The position numbers and the translations under genes are program-made. Positions 14,417 through 22,145 of a DNA stretch of 26,866 nt are shown in pieces. Below the pieces are notes generated by a model. It had not been told where the DNA came from and made no database searches. It saw only the letters and a list, made by a program, of their open reading frames with translations. Source of the DNA: a bacterium (GTDB lineage: Bacteria; Dependentiae; Babeliae; Babeliales; RVW-14); assembly GCA_010027825.1 (NCBI GenBank), contig RGUK01000012.1:1-26866 (forward strand). The letters are read 5' to 3'. Each line of letters begins with the position of its first letter. The first letter of the stretch is position 1.

Positions 14417-15868
14417 TCAAGTAACATAATTTTGCAGTACACAATGGTTTGCTGTCAATAAACTGTTTCCGTATTTTTCGCAAACAGCGGCGAAGGCAGC
14501 AATTTTGTAAAACGCATAATGTTGCGCAAGCGCACTTTCAGCATTCGTCGCAGCCCGCTTTTCGCGAGCCAGTTCGGGCGCTGCGGCATTGTTTAACGCC
14601 GCACGATACGCCCGACGTTGAACATTCTGCATCAGTATGCTGTGCGTTTGCGCTACTTTCTCAGCCCAAACATGCGCGGCCACAGGAGCTGCGCTGGCCG
14701 GATAATATACGTTATTTTCAAGTTGCGACACAATGTTTACGTCGTCAGCGAGTTTGGTGAAAATGCCAGGCAGCGCGTTTACTACGGCTGACACAAATCC
14801 GGCATTTGCGCCTTTAATTGTCAAATTTAAAAAGTCGCGAACGGGCAAAATCACGCCGGCGTCAGCCAAAGCGCGCAACGCTTCCGCCAACTTAACACGC
14901 GAAATTGCTGTTGAATCGAGTGAAGGTTGTACTTCTTGCGCGCTGGCTAACGAAATTTGTGTCCAATTATCGGCGCTATTTTTTTCTGCCGCAGCAAGTT
15001 CGTTAAGCGCAGCTAATTGAACCTGCGCACGTTTGGTTGTTGTTAAAAACTGATCAAACACTGTGGGCGCCGTAACGCCGAGACGTTCAGCCAATTCTGC
15101 ACCCGATACGCATTCCGCACTAGCCGCTTTTTCAATTTTTCCGGACACGTACGCGATACGATCTGCGGGCCTAACGACGTGGGAAATATCGAAGAACGTG
15201 GGATTGGGGTTATCCGCATGCAAAACGCTTCCGTCGTCAAGCACACGCCCAATATTATGCTTTAAACCGCCCGCTTTGCAGCGACCGCCGTTTTCTGGCG
15301 AGTCACAATACTCTGCTCGCGTTTTGGCCGCGTTCCCGCACGACGAGCATTTATCGAACGGAATCTTGCAAGCCATAGAAACCGCAATTTCTTTGTCGTT
15401 GGCCAGCTTCTCTAATTCTTTGTCGGCAATCAAACCGCCGTTACGCTCGGCTGCGTCGTGAGAGCCGTTTAGCGCCACGACAAGTTCAATCCGGTGCATC
15501 GGCTCGTGATAAGCAGACGCCTTTACAACGCCGAAAGACTTAGCCGGGTTTTTGTTGGCATGGTCGCGGTAAAACCGGGCAAATTTCTCAAACGTGTGGT
15601 GATAATTTTTGCAGCATTCGCGCGTAAAGCCGTCCCCGTTACGATTACAGCCATAATCCTCAGTCGCGCCGATTGCGATTAGATGAACTGGAATTTCGTC
15701 TTTTGCGAATTTAATATTTTCCAGTTTGTGCGCAAATTCGGCCCCGGCGCGCTTAATAAGATCTTGTTTGTCATTACCAATGAGGCCGCGGCTAGAAATT
15801 TTGATTAACGACGCCACGGGGTCGCTAAATTCTTGCGATTGCGGTTGAATAACTTTAATCATGCTCAT
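14417..15868 (-). CDS. Prohead protease with zinc-knuckle insertion
   Basis: The 483-residue protein matches the pattern of phage head-maturation proteases with a herpes-type fold. The N-terminal strand GATEDYGCNRNGDGF is followed by DHANKNPAKSFGVVKASAYH, where His103 is the likely catalytic His, and KEIAVSMACKIPF, where Ser164 is the likely nucleophile. Directly after this comes a Cys cluster (C174-x2-C177, C188, C197) that probably binds zinc, then a FFDISHVVRPADRIAY core strand. The last 240 residues are Ala-rich and helical, and may serve as a scaffold or targeting extension. It cleaves head proteins during maturation. Only a weak Shine-Dalgarno precedes the ATG, and the gene lies 18 nt after the previous stop. 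Confidence 0.75.
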   Translation of the reverse strand: MSMIKVIQPQSQEFSDPVASLIKISSRGLIGNDKQDLIKRAGAEFAHKLENIKFAKDEIPVHLIAIGATEDYGCNRNGDGFTRECCKNYHHTFEKFARFYRDHANKNPAKSFGVVKASAYHEPMHRIELVVALNGSHDAAERNGGLIADKELEKLANDKEIAVSMACKIPFDKCSSCGNAAKTRAEYCDSPENGGRCKAGGLKHNIGRVLDDGSVLHADNPNPTFFDISHVVRPADRIAYVSGKIEKAASAECVSGAELAERLGVTAPTVFDQFLTTTKRAQVQLAALNELAAAEKNSADNWTQISLASAQEVQPSLDSTAISRVKLAEALRALADAGVILPVRDFLNLTIKGANAGFVSAVVNALPGIFTKLADDVNIVSQLENNVYYPASAAPVAAHVWAEKVAQTHSILMQNVQRRAYRAALNNAAAPELAREKRAATNAESALAQHYAFYKIAAFAAVCEKYGNSLLTANHCVLQNYVT

Positions 15869-15886
15869 GTGATGGCGCCCGTGCGG

Positions 15887-16903
15887 TCATTTGGTAACAT
15901 AGTCGTGCAGGGCGCGCTGCAACCACGCCGCGACCTCCGGACCACGCTGGTAAGCCGTATAACCGGCAACAGCGGCGGGAACAGCGCGGTAGCCGAGTCT
16001 TTTGAAATATCGACTGTTGTTGGCGCGACCGGCGGCTCGCTGATATGCGGCGGCAGAAGCTGCAGTTTGCTTTTTTAATTCTTCCGCAATCGTTTTGTTG
16101 GCAGCTTCCCGCGCAGCGTCGGCGACTTGCCGGGTTTGTAAGCGCTGCTCTGCTAATAAACCCTCCCTTTGCGCAGCTTCAGCCGGCGTTATGGCGCCGC
16201 GGCGAACGTCCCTATCAATTTGCCGATATTGCGGTTCCAATGTTGCGGCATTAACATTTACAGCGTTTTGATGGTTTAAATCAGCTAATTCAACAGCTTT
16301 TTGTCTGGCTGTTTCTGCAGTTCGATTAGCTGCTGCCTGTTGTGCGGCCGCGGCATCGATTCGGCGGGCGTGCCCGCGTTCTACGCTGGGATTAGTTGCC
16401 AGGCCCGCGAGGCCACCCGCGCCGGCGGCGGTCGCAGCTGAGATGGTAGTTATTCCCGCCTTATTTCCCAACTCGTTTAATGCGCCTTCAACCGCCGCGG
16501 GCACCTTGTCTGCGCTGCGCTGTGCCTCCAACTGCCGGCGGCCGGCTTGAAAATTGCCCGGGTTGCCGGCCGCCACTGTTGACTCATAAGCGCTAAGTCT
16601 CGGATTTGTTGGGTTATTATTATTATTTGCAAAAGTCGGCAATGCGTGCGCGAGGCCTAAACCCGTCAAACCGCCGAGACCGCCGTAGAACAGCATATTG
16701 CGTTGGCGTTTCTCTTCTTCGGGTTGCAGCGCGCCAAGCAGCGCGCCTACGCCAGCGCCCCCGAGGCCGCCAAGTACGTATTTACCGTAAGGCGCCGCCA
16801 AAAAGTCATAAAAGCCGTAGCTTCTTTTTTCAATGCCGCCGTTGCGCTTGTTTACAGCCATATCCGCCAAACAACGCGCAAGTTTTTGAAAGTCAGTCGC
16901 CAT
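15887..16903 (-). CDS. Glycine-zipper-containing phage protein, unknown function
   Basis: The 338-residue protein has GAGGTTGGT before its ATG. Two short Gly-rich hydrophobic segments (residues 43-59, VLGGLGGAGVGALLGAL, and 71-88, GGLGGLTGLGLAHALP type) and a third at about 149-169 resemble glycine zippers that insert in or disturb membranes. The rest is an Ala/Arg/Gln-rich coiled helical region. It precedes the prohead protease. A virion-internal protein ejected with DNA, or a membrane-acting protein, is possible. Nothing proves either. Confidence 0.55.
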   Translation of the reverse strand: MATDFQKLARCLADMAVNKRNGGIEKRSYGFYDFLAAPYGKYVLGGLGGAGVGALLGALQPEEEKRQRNMLFYGGLGGLTGLGLAHALPTFANNNNNPTNPRLSAYESTVAAGNPGNFQAGRRQLEAQRSADKVPAAVEGALNELGNKAGITTISAATAAGAGGLAGLATNPSVERGHARRIDAAAAQQAAANRTAETARQKAVELADLNHQNAVNVNAATLEPQYRQIDRDVRRGAITPAEAAQREGLLAEQRLQTRQVADAAREAANKTIAEELKKQTAASAAAYQRAAGRANNSRYFKRLGYRAVPAAVAGYTAYQRGPEVAAWLQRALHDYVTK

Positions 16904-16910
16904 ACCAACC

Positions 16911-18419
16911 TCAGATTAAATTGGTTTCTTGGTTTTTGTGATCTAACATCATGCGGTCACGTTCGGCCTTCAATTTTGACATATCGATTAGTTGCTTTAC
17001 GTCAAAATCGGCCAACTGCCCGGCCTCCAAACGTTTACGGAGCAAAGCCTGCAACACAGCCGGCGACTGCACAACATTCGGCGCGACGTCGGCAATCTCA
17101 TTAAAAGCTTCCGCGACCTCGTGCGGCTCGTGGGCACTAACAATCGGATCATTAAGCATTAAATCGTGCAATGTTGCCTGCGCGCGAATATTCTTAAGCA
17201 ACATTTCATGGTTTGGTTCGTCTAGCTTTTTGTAAGCATCTGCGCGAAGTTTTTCAGGGTCCGTGTCGAGGCCAAAAAAGCTGCGGCTGACACCGCGTAA
17301 ATCGGTGTTATTGCCAAACGCGATATTTTCGCCAATTGAACTCATTGGCTGTTTAAACGTTGCGCCAGGATTAAAATCTTTTGGTTTTTCTCCGCCCGCG
17401 CCGTACATGACATTTTTGAAATTTTTAGACAACCACGATTTTTGTTCGTTCCCGCCGCCGCTGTTGCCGCCAGGCCGGCCCCCGCCGTTCCCGCGCCCGC
17501 CGCCGCGGTTCCCGCCCCCCGCCGCCTCTTTAAGCGTTAGCGGCGGTTCTTCAAGCGCATCGAGTACCGATTTTGTAATAAATTCTGGTACGTTTTTCTT
17601 TTGCGCGCTTTCAGCTGTTTTCACTTCCGGCAGTTTTTTTTTAACGTCTACGTAATCGGTGACGGCCGTAATTACGTTATTGACGAAATCGTATACCGCG
17701 TCGTGGCCAAAATATTCGCGACCTGTGCTCGCCTGCTTTTCAAATTGCGGATATACGGCGGCAATTTTTTGCAGCACGTTTACGCCGTCCGGGCCCAGCC
17801 GCAATTCTACTTGTTTCACGGCGTCCGGAAACGGCATGCTACCAGCGCCCCGAAAGTAATTCGCCAGTTCATCCATCGCGGCGGCGGCTTTGTTGTACGC
17901 CACAGACGCTACGCGCCGCAGTTCTTCTGCTTGCCGCTGGGCTGCAATTTTTTCGCTGTAAGCGCGCCGCGCAGCGGCTAGTTCATCGCGCGGCGGCAAC
18001 ACATACGTTTGCGCTGGCGCCGGAGTTAATGCCGCCGCAACTTTATTTAACGTAGCTTGCCGGCGCGCAATAAAATCTCGCGGCGAGAATGCGTATTCAG
18101 TTGATACGGTCGCGTCACGAGCAATTTCCGCTGACGTTTTTACAGTTTTTGGATACAGCTGCGCTAAAACAGCCTCAGCGCTGGCCAGTTGAAAATCCGC
18201 CGCTTTTTCGTAGGTATTTTCGCCGTGCGCGCGCTGGCTGTTGGTTCGGCCGGTGTTGTAAGCGTGAACCATTAAAGAAATGTGACCAGCGGGAATGTTA
18301 AAATCTTGCGCACTTTTCACGATTGCGGAATTCGGATCAAGCCCGGCGTTTACCGAAGCTGCAGCGGCCTCGATCGCACTCAACAATCGCTGCTCGGCTT
18401 GCTTGGAGAGCGCGCGCAT
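16911..18419 (-). CDS. Large Ala-rich protein with Gly/Arg/Asn hinge, unknown function
   Basis: The 502-residue protein starts at the ATG at 18419, with GGAGAAATAAT upstream and the previous gene's TAA just before it, so the two are translationally coupled. An upstream in-frame start (18473) has no such signal. Residues 1-290 are helical and Ala-rich. A low-complexity Gly/Arg/Asn stretch at about 298-324 separates them from a second charged helical part (HDLMLNDPIVSAHEPHEV and an end rich in Met and Lys). No catalytic motif is seen. The context (between the helix-turn-helix protein and the protease) suggests a structural or assembly role. Confidence 0.55.
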   Translation of the reverse strand: MRALSKQAEQRLLSAIEAAAASVNAGLDPNSAIVKSAQDFNIPAGHISLMVHAYNTGRTNSQRAHGENTYEKAADFQLASAEAVLAQLYPKTVKTSAEIARDATVSTEYAFSPRDFIARRQATLNKVAAALTPAPAQTYVLPPRDELAAARRAYSEKIAAQRQAEELRRVASVAYNKAAAAMDELANYFRGAGSMPFPDAVKQVELRLGPDGVNVLQKIAAVYPQFEKQASTGREYFGHDAVYDFVNNVITAVTDYVDVKKKLPEVKTAESAQKKNVPEFITKSVLDALEEPPLTLKEAAGGGNRGGGRGNGGGRPGGNSGGGNEQKSWLSKNFKNVMYGAGGEKPKDFNPGATFKQPMSSIGENIAFGNNTDLRGVSRSFFGLDTDPEKLRADAYKKLDEPNHEMLLKNIRAQATLHDLMLNDPIVSAHEPHEVAEAFNEIADVAPNVVQSPAVLQALLRKRLEAGQLADFDVKQLIDMSKLKAERDRMMLDHKNQETNLI

Positions 18420-18420
18420 A

Positions 18421-19359
18421 TTATTTCTCCGGAAAACGTAGATTTTGAATTTCTTGCTGATTCGCGACTTCACCGCCCGCGCGCAATGTCATCAGTTCGT
18501 TGTTATTTAATTCGGCGGCGCTGTTATCAAAAGGTAACATTTTTAGGGCCTCGGAATCCAGTTTTGTTCCGACATTAAATTGTATCGAATTCAACATCGC
18601 GCCGATATTTTCCACAATTGTATGTTGCGCGCGGCTGGAACCGTCAGTGTTTTTCTCAATTTCAACGTACTTCGCGTACATATCGAGCAGCGGCAATTGC
18701 GTATGCGAGTTCGACTGCACCGTTACTGCCGCAAGCGCTGCTTTGTATTTTATGGAATTCATGGCGAAATCTTGGAAAAAATTTGTTACGCCATGCGGAG
18801 TTGTCGGCCGGTCGGTTTGCGTAAATTTGTTAATTACAGCGTCAAGCACGTGTGGCCCGCCGTGAAAACCTAATAATTTCCAAAGCAAATCGTATTGCCG
18901 TTCTTGCAATCCCCGGGTGACAGCGTTCGCCATAACTACATTTACCATGTAGTCCATGTTTTGCAGTTTTTCACGAACGTCAAAAAATACGTTTACAAAT
19001 GCAGAAATAATCGACGGTTTTGTGCCGAGTTTACTAGCAATTTGTTCATCTGTTTCGCCGGCTAATACCCGAGCCTCGATACCCCACCGTGTTGGAGCTT
19101 TATCGTCGCTCCACATGGAATACGCCCAGAATAAATCCTTATCGATGTTCAACAGGGCGTATATCGCGTCGGGTTGTGTGTTTAATGCGTCGTAATGCCG
19201 CTTGAACCTTAGCGCGCGGCGAATCCACACAAACCCGTTAAGCCCGTCGATTTTTCGAGAGGCGCGCCGACCGTTGCCGCTGTTTATTTGCAGCACACGC
19301 AGCCATCGCCAATGCGGCGCGCGAATCGGGCTATCTGCAATAAAAATCGGCGAATTCAT
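18421..19359 (-). CDS. Phage protein with helix-turn-helix-like segment
   Basis: The 312-residue protein contains a compact segment at about 94-122 (IEARVLAGETDEQIASKLG then TKPSIISAF) that resembles a sigma-region-4-type helix-turn-helix. It is followed by VFFDVREKL, a combination I associate with conserved phage proteins found near terminase or capsid genes. The first 50 residues are basic and Trp-rich. The C-terminal half is helical with no motif. There is no clear Shine-Dalgarno before the ATG (AATTACAGCCAATG). Its stop is immediately followed by the next start. DNA binding is plausible, and a small-terminase-like role is only a guess. Confidence 0.55.
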   Translation of the reverse strand: MNSPIFIADSPIRAPHWRWLRVLQINSGNGRRASRKIDGLNGFVWIRRALRFKRHYDALNTQPDAIYALLNIDKDLFWAYSMWSDDKAPTRWGIEARVLAGETDEQIASKLGTKPSIISAFVNVFFDVREKLQNMDYMVNVVMANAVTRGLQERQYDLLWKLLGFHGGPHVLDAVINKFTQTDRPTTPHGVTNFFQDFAMNSIKYKAALAAVTVQSNSHTQLPLLDMYAKYVEIEKNTDGSSRAQHTIVENIGAMLNSIQFNVGTKLDSEALKMLPFDNSAAELNNNELMTLRAGGEVANQQEIQNLRFPEK

Positions 19360-19368
19360 TGGCTGTAA

Positions 19369-19626
19369 TTAAGACAACTCACTCGGAAACCGCAGCCGGG
19401 CGCCGATTAGTCCACCAATTATCGCATAGACGCAAGCAATTATTCCGATGTGTTCGTAATACCAGCGCCATTGCTCATAGCCGTATGCAATGTCGCGCGC
19501 CATAGTTTTTTCAATCGCGGGCACGTGACACATAACGTCAATTTCAACGCCGATAAGCGAGACGCCCAGCCAAGCCGCTAAAATTGCGCCCGTAATAATC
19601 CGGAGGCTAGGTAAAAATGCGGCCAT
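19369..19626 (-). CDS. Small membrane protein with two predicted helices
   Basis: The 85-residue protein has two hydrophobic segments, about 5-27 (SLRIITGAILAAWLGVSLIG) and 60-78 (IGIIACVYAIIGGLIGARL), linked by a charged stretch (TMARDIAYGYEQWRWYYEH). A TTG at 19650 would add eight residues and overlap the collagen-like gene's stop. I prefer the ATG at 19626, although both lack a strong Shine-Dalgarno. Small two-helix proteins in phages are often holins or holin-like, but no endolysin is seen nearby, so the role stays open. Confidence 0.5.
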   Translation of the reverse strand: MAAFLPSLRIITGAILAAWLGVSLIGVEIDVMCHVPAIEKTMARDIAYGYEQWRWYYEHIGIIACVYAIIGGLIGARLRFPSELS

Positions 19627-19642
19627 AGTTGCTTCTGTTATT

Positions 19643-21694
19643 TTAACCAAATAACGCCAGCATTACGCCAAGCGAAGATCCGCTACTACCCGCCGGCCCG
19701 GTTGCGCCGGTAATACCAACGCCAGTTGCGCCCTGCGGCCCTGTGGCCCCAGTGCTTCCAACACCCGTTGCGCCAATCGCGCCTGCTACGCCCTGCGGGC
19801 CTTGCGGGCCTGACACGCCTTGCAAGCCGGTCGCGCCGGTAATACCAACGCCCGTTGCGCCAGGGTTACCCTGCAGCCCAACCGAACCCTGCGGGCCTTG
19901 CGGACCTGTAGCGCCCGTAACTCCTTGCGGGCCTAGCGGACCTGTTGGCCCGGTAAACCCGGTCGGGCCGGCGACACCAGTTGCGCCCTGCGGGCCGGTG
20001 GCGCCCGTAATACCCTGCGGACCTGTAACGCCTTGAAGCCCTGTCGCGCCCTGACCGCCGGTTCCGCCAGTTAAACCAGTCACGCCTTGTGGTCCGGTCG
20101 GGCCAGTGGGTCCGGTCGCGCCCTGCGCGCCTGTATTGCCAGTTAAACCAGTAACGCCAGTTGCGCCGCGCAACCCCGTAGCGCCAATTGCGCCGGCCAC
20201 ACCTTGCACACCTTGTAGGCCGGTTGCGCCAGTGGCTCCCGCGGAGCCCACAGGGCCGGTAGGCCCTGTGGGCCCGGTTGACCCAGTAAGCCCTGTCGCG
20301 CCCGTTATTCCGGCGGGCCCGGTCGGGCCAGTCGGCCCTGTTGTGCCCAGAGCGCCAGTAGCCCCGGTCGCGCCGGTTGGCCCAGCAACCCCGGTCGGCC
20401 CTGTTGTGCCGCGCACGCCGGTTGCGCCGGTAACACCAGTCGGGCCTGTCGCGCCGCCCGGCGAACCAGCTGGTCCGGTTGCGCCGGTAACACCAGTCGG
20501 GCCTGTCGCGCCGCCGGGTGTGCCAGCCGCGCCCGTCGCGCCGCGTAAACCAGTTGCGCCGACAAGGCCGGTAGCGCCCGTTATTCCAACGGGTCCGGTC
20601 GGGCCCGTCGGCCCTGTTGTGCCTTTAATCCCTGTAGCGCCGACAACACCAGTGGCGCCGAGCGCGCCCGTGGCTCCAGTAACGCCTACGCCCGTTGCAC
20701 CTTGCGGTCCGGTCGGCCCTGTGGCTCCGGCGACGCCCTGACTTCCACCGACGCCTTGAACGCCTTGCGGCCCTTGAATGCCCTGCGGGCCCTGCACGCC
20801 AACAGAGCCACTAAGGTCAGTTAAATACGAATAATTAGTGCCGTTCCAAATATACAACCGGGCATTATCTGGATTATTTACGTCACCTGTGTCGATAATC
20901 GCAAACTGTCCGACGCTAATGCCCGTCGGCGCGATGTCGGCGGCCAGAGCAGCAATCGAACTATAAATTTTTGTGATCGCAACAGGTGCGCCCTGCAATC
21001 CTTGCGCGCCTTGTAATCCCTGCACACCGGTAGCGCCGGTTAAACCAGTTGGCCCGGCGGGGCCAGTCTCGCCCGTTAAACCAGTAACACCAGAAACGCC
21101 GGTCGGCCCTTGTGGCCCCGTAGAGCCAATATCGCCTTTCGGCCCGGTAGCGCCGTTATCGCCGACATCGCCTTGCGGCCCGGTTGGACCGGTAGCGCCG
21201 GTATCACCGACATTGCCTTGCGGCCCGGTTGGGCCAATATCGCCTTGAACGCCTGGCAAACCAATTTCGCCTTGCGCGCCCTGCGGCCCTGTCGCGCCCG
21301 TCGCACCGATATCGCCGACCGCGCCGGTAGGGCCTATTAAGCCGGGCACGCCCTGCGGCCCTTGCGGTCCCGTTGCGCCCTGCGGCCCTGTAGCGCCCGC
21401 AATTCCAATTCCAGTTGCGCCAGTTAACCCAGTCGCGCCTTGAATACCCGTAGCGCCAATAGCGCCTTGCGGGCCGGTTGGACCAGTAGTTCCGTACGCG
21501 ACCGAACCACCGCCGCCACCCGGACTAAAAACTATAATTCCGTCGTCTTTTCCGACGTAAATTTTTTCTTGATCTACGTCAAGGACAACGTCGCCGCGCC
21601 GAAGATCGGTCGGCGGGCCGTCTGTGTCGTTAGTCGTTTGCCGGCGCCGCGTAGGAAACCGTAAAAAATTGAATATCCGCGTAAAATACGGCAC
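19643..21694 (-). CDS. Collagen-like virion fibre protein
   Basis: The 683-residue protein is built from Gly-X-Y triplets, mostly [12 protein letters not shown] and GLT. Residues about 68-236 (some 56 triplets) and 299-672 (some 125) are collagen-like and should form trimeric rods. A globular break at 237-298 ([19 protein letters not shown], then [19 protein letters not shown]) separates them. The first 67 residues have a short basic start and a small beta region ([19 protein letters not shown]), and the end ([11 protein letters not shown]) is hydrophobic. The start is GTG with GGGGGA upstream. Such proteins serve as fibres or capsid decorations in phages. The position beside head genes rather than baseplate genes leaves either possible. 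Confidence 0.85.
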   Translation of the reverse strand: MPYFTRIFNFLRFPTRRRQTTNDTDGPPTDLRRGDVVLDVDQEKIYVGKDDGIIVFSPGGGGGSVAYGTTGPTGPQGAIGATGIQGATGLTGATGIGIAGATGPQGATGPQGPQGVPGLIGPTGAVGDIGATGATGPQGAQGEIGLPGVQGDIGPTGPQGNVGDTGATGPTGPQGDVGDNGATGPKGDIGSTGPQGPTGVSGVTGLTGETGPAGPTGLTGATGVQGLQGAQGLQGAPVAITKIYSSIAALAADIAPTGISVGQFAIIDTGDVNNPDNARLYIWNGTNYSYLTDLSGSVGVQGPQGIQGPQGVQGVGGSQGVAGATGPTGPQGATGVGVTGATGALGATGVVGATGIKGTTGPTGPTGPVGITGATGLVGATGLRGATGAAGTPGGATGPTGVTGATGPAGSPGGATGPTGVTGATGVRGTTGPTGVAGPTGATGATGALGTTGPTGPTGPAGITGATGLTGSTGPTGPTGPVGSAGATGATGLQGVQGVAGAIGATGLRGATGVTGLTGNTGAQGATGPTGPTGPQGVTGLTGGTGGQGATGLQGVTGPQGITGATGPQGATGVAGPTGFTGPTGPLGPQGVTGATGPQGPQGSVGLQGNPGATGVGITGATGLQGVSGPQGPQGVAGAIGATGVGSTGATGPQGATGVGITGATGPAGSSGSSLGVMLALFG
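19679..20800 (-). repeat. Collagen-coding 9-nt periodic repeat, block 2
   Basis: About 1.1 kb with strict 9-nt periodicity (GGN-NNN-NNN triplets on the minus strand) encoding the longer Gly-X-Y block. Imperfect 27- to 63-nt units recur, which makes recombination and length variation likely. On the plus strand the same stretch gives a long proline-rich shadow frame. Confidence 0.85.
20987..21493 (-). repeat. Collagen-coding 9-nt periodic repeat, block 1
   Basis: About 0.5 kb of the same 9-nt periodicity, encoding the shorter Gly-X-Y block before the globular break. Near-copies such as the QGDVG/QGNVG units lie 60-63 nt apart (around 21150-21240), showing growth by tandem duplication. Confidence 0.8.
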
Positions 21695-21716
21695 GGCTTA
21701 TTCCCCCGGCGACTAC

Positions 21717-22136
21717 TTAAAAAAGTGTCGGCGTTTCTACGGTCACGGTCAGGACAAAATTTTTAACGCCCGCGCCGAGCGGCTGAATGCGCAAATACAA
21801 ATATCGCTGCGGATTTGAGGGCGAACCGTCGCGGTTCAAATACGCGACATTTATTTCGTTATTTTCCGCAATCGCCACGACATCCGGATCAGCGACCACT
21901 TCTGCAATATCAGATAAGCTCAACAGGTGAAATGACTCCGCCGGCAGCGTAGAATTTGGCGGGGCACTCTGGTTGCTGGAATACAGATCAGCCTTAAAAC
22001 CGTCATTCGTGCCATTCTGTTGCACAAGCGTGTAGCCGCGCAAAATGCCGCGATGCGGCATCGGCACGGGAATGGTGTTTACGCTGCCGCTGGTCGCCGT
22101 GAACGTTTTTGTTCCCGCCCAAATCGGATTGGCCAT
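21717..22136 (-). CDS. Small beta-rich virion-like protein
   Basis: The 139-residue protein has AAGGATAAACC before its ATG and lies between the 915-residue gene and the collagen-like gene. It is almost all beta, with an even spread of strands (TKTFTATSGSVNTIPVPMP, GYTLVQQNG, YLYLRIQPLGAGVKNFVLTV) and a Val/Ile-rich end. This suggests a jelly-roll or beta-sandwich, such as a head decoration, fibre base or receptor-binding piece. The adjacent collagen-like gene makes a fibre or attachment role reasonable. No family is recognised. Confidence 0.55.
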   Translation of the reverse strand: MANPIWAGTKTFTATSGSVNTIPVPMPHRGILRGYTLVQQNGTNDGFKADLYSSNQSAPPNSTLPAESFHLLSLSDIAEVVADPDVVAIAENNEINVAYLNRDGSPSNPQRYLYLRIQPLGAGVKNFVLTVTVETPTLF

Positions 22137-22145
22137 GGTTTATCC

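Noticed and set aside
20106..20741. Long plus-strand frame of 211 residues rich in Pro, Val and Ala opposite the collagen-like gene
   Set aside because: It is the mirror of the GGN-rich collagen triplets, which give no stops on the complementary strand, and it has no ribosome-binding site.
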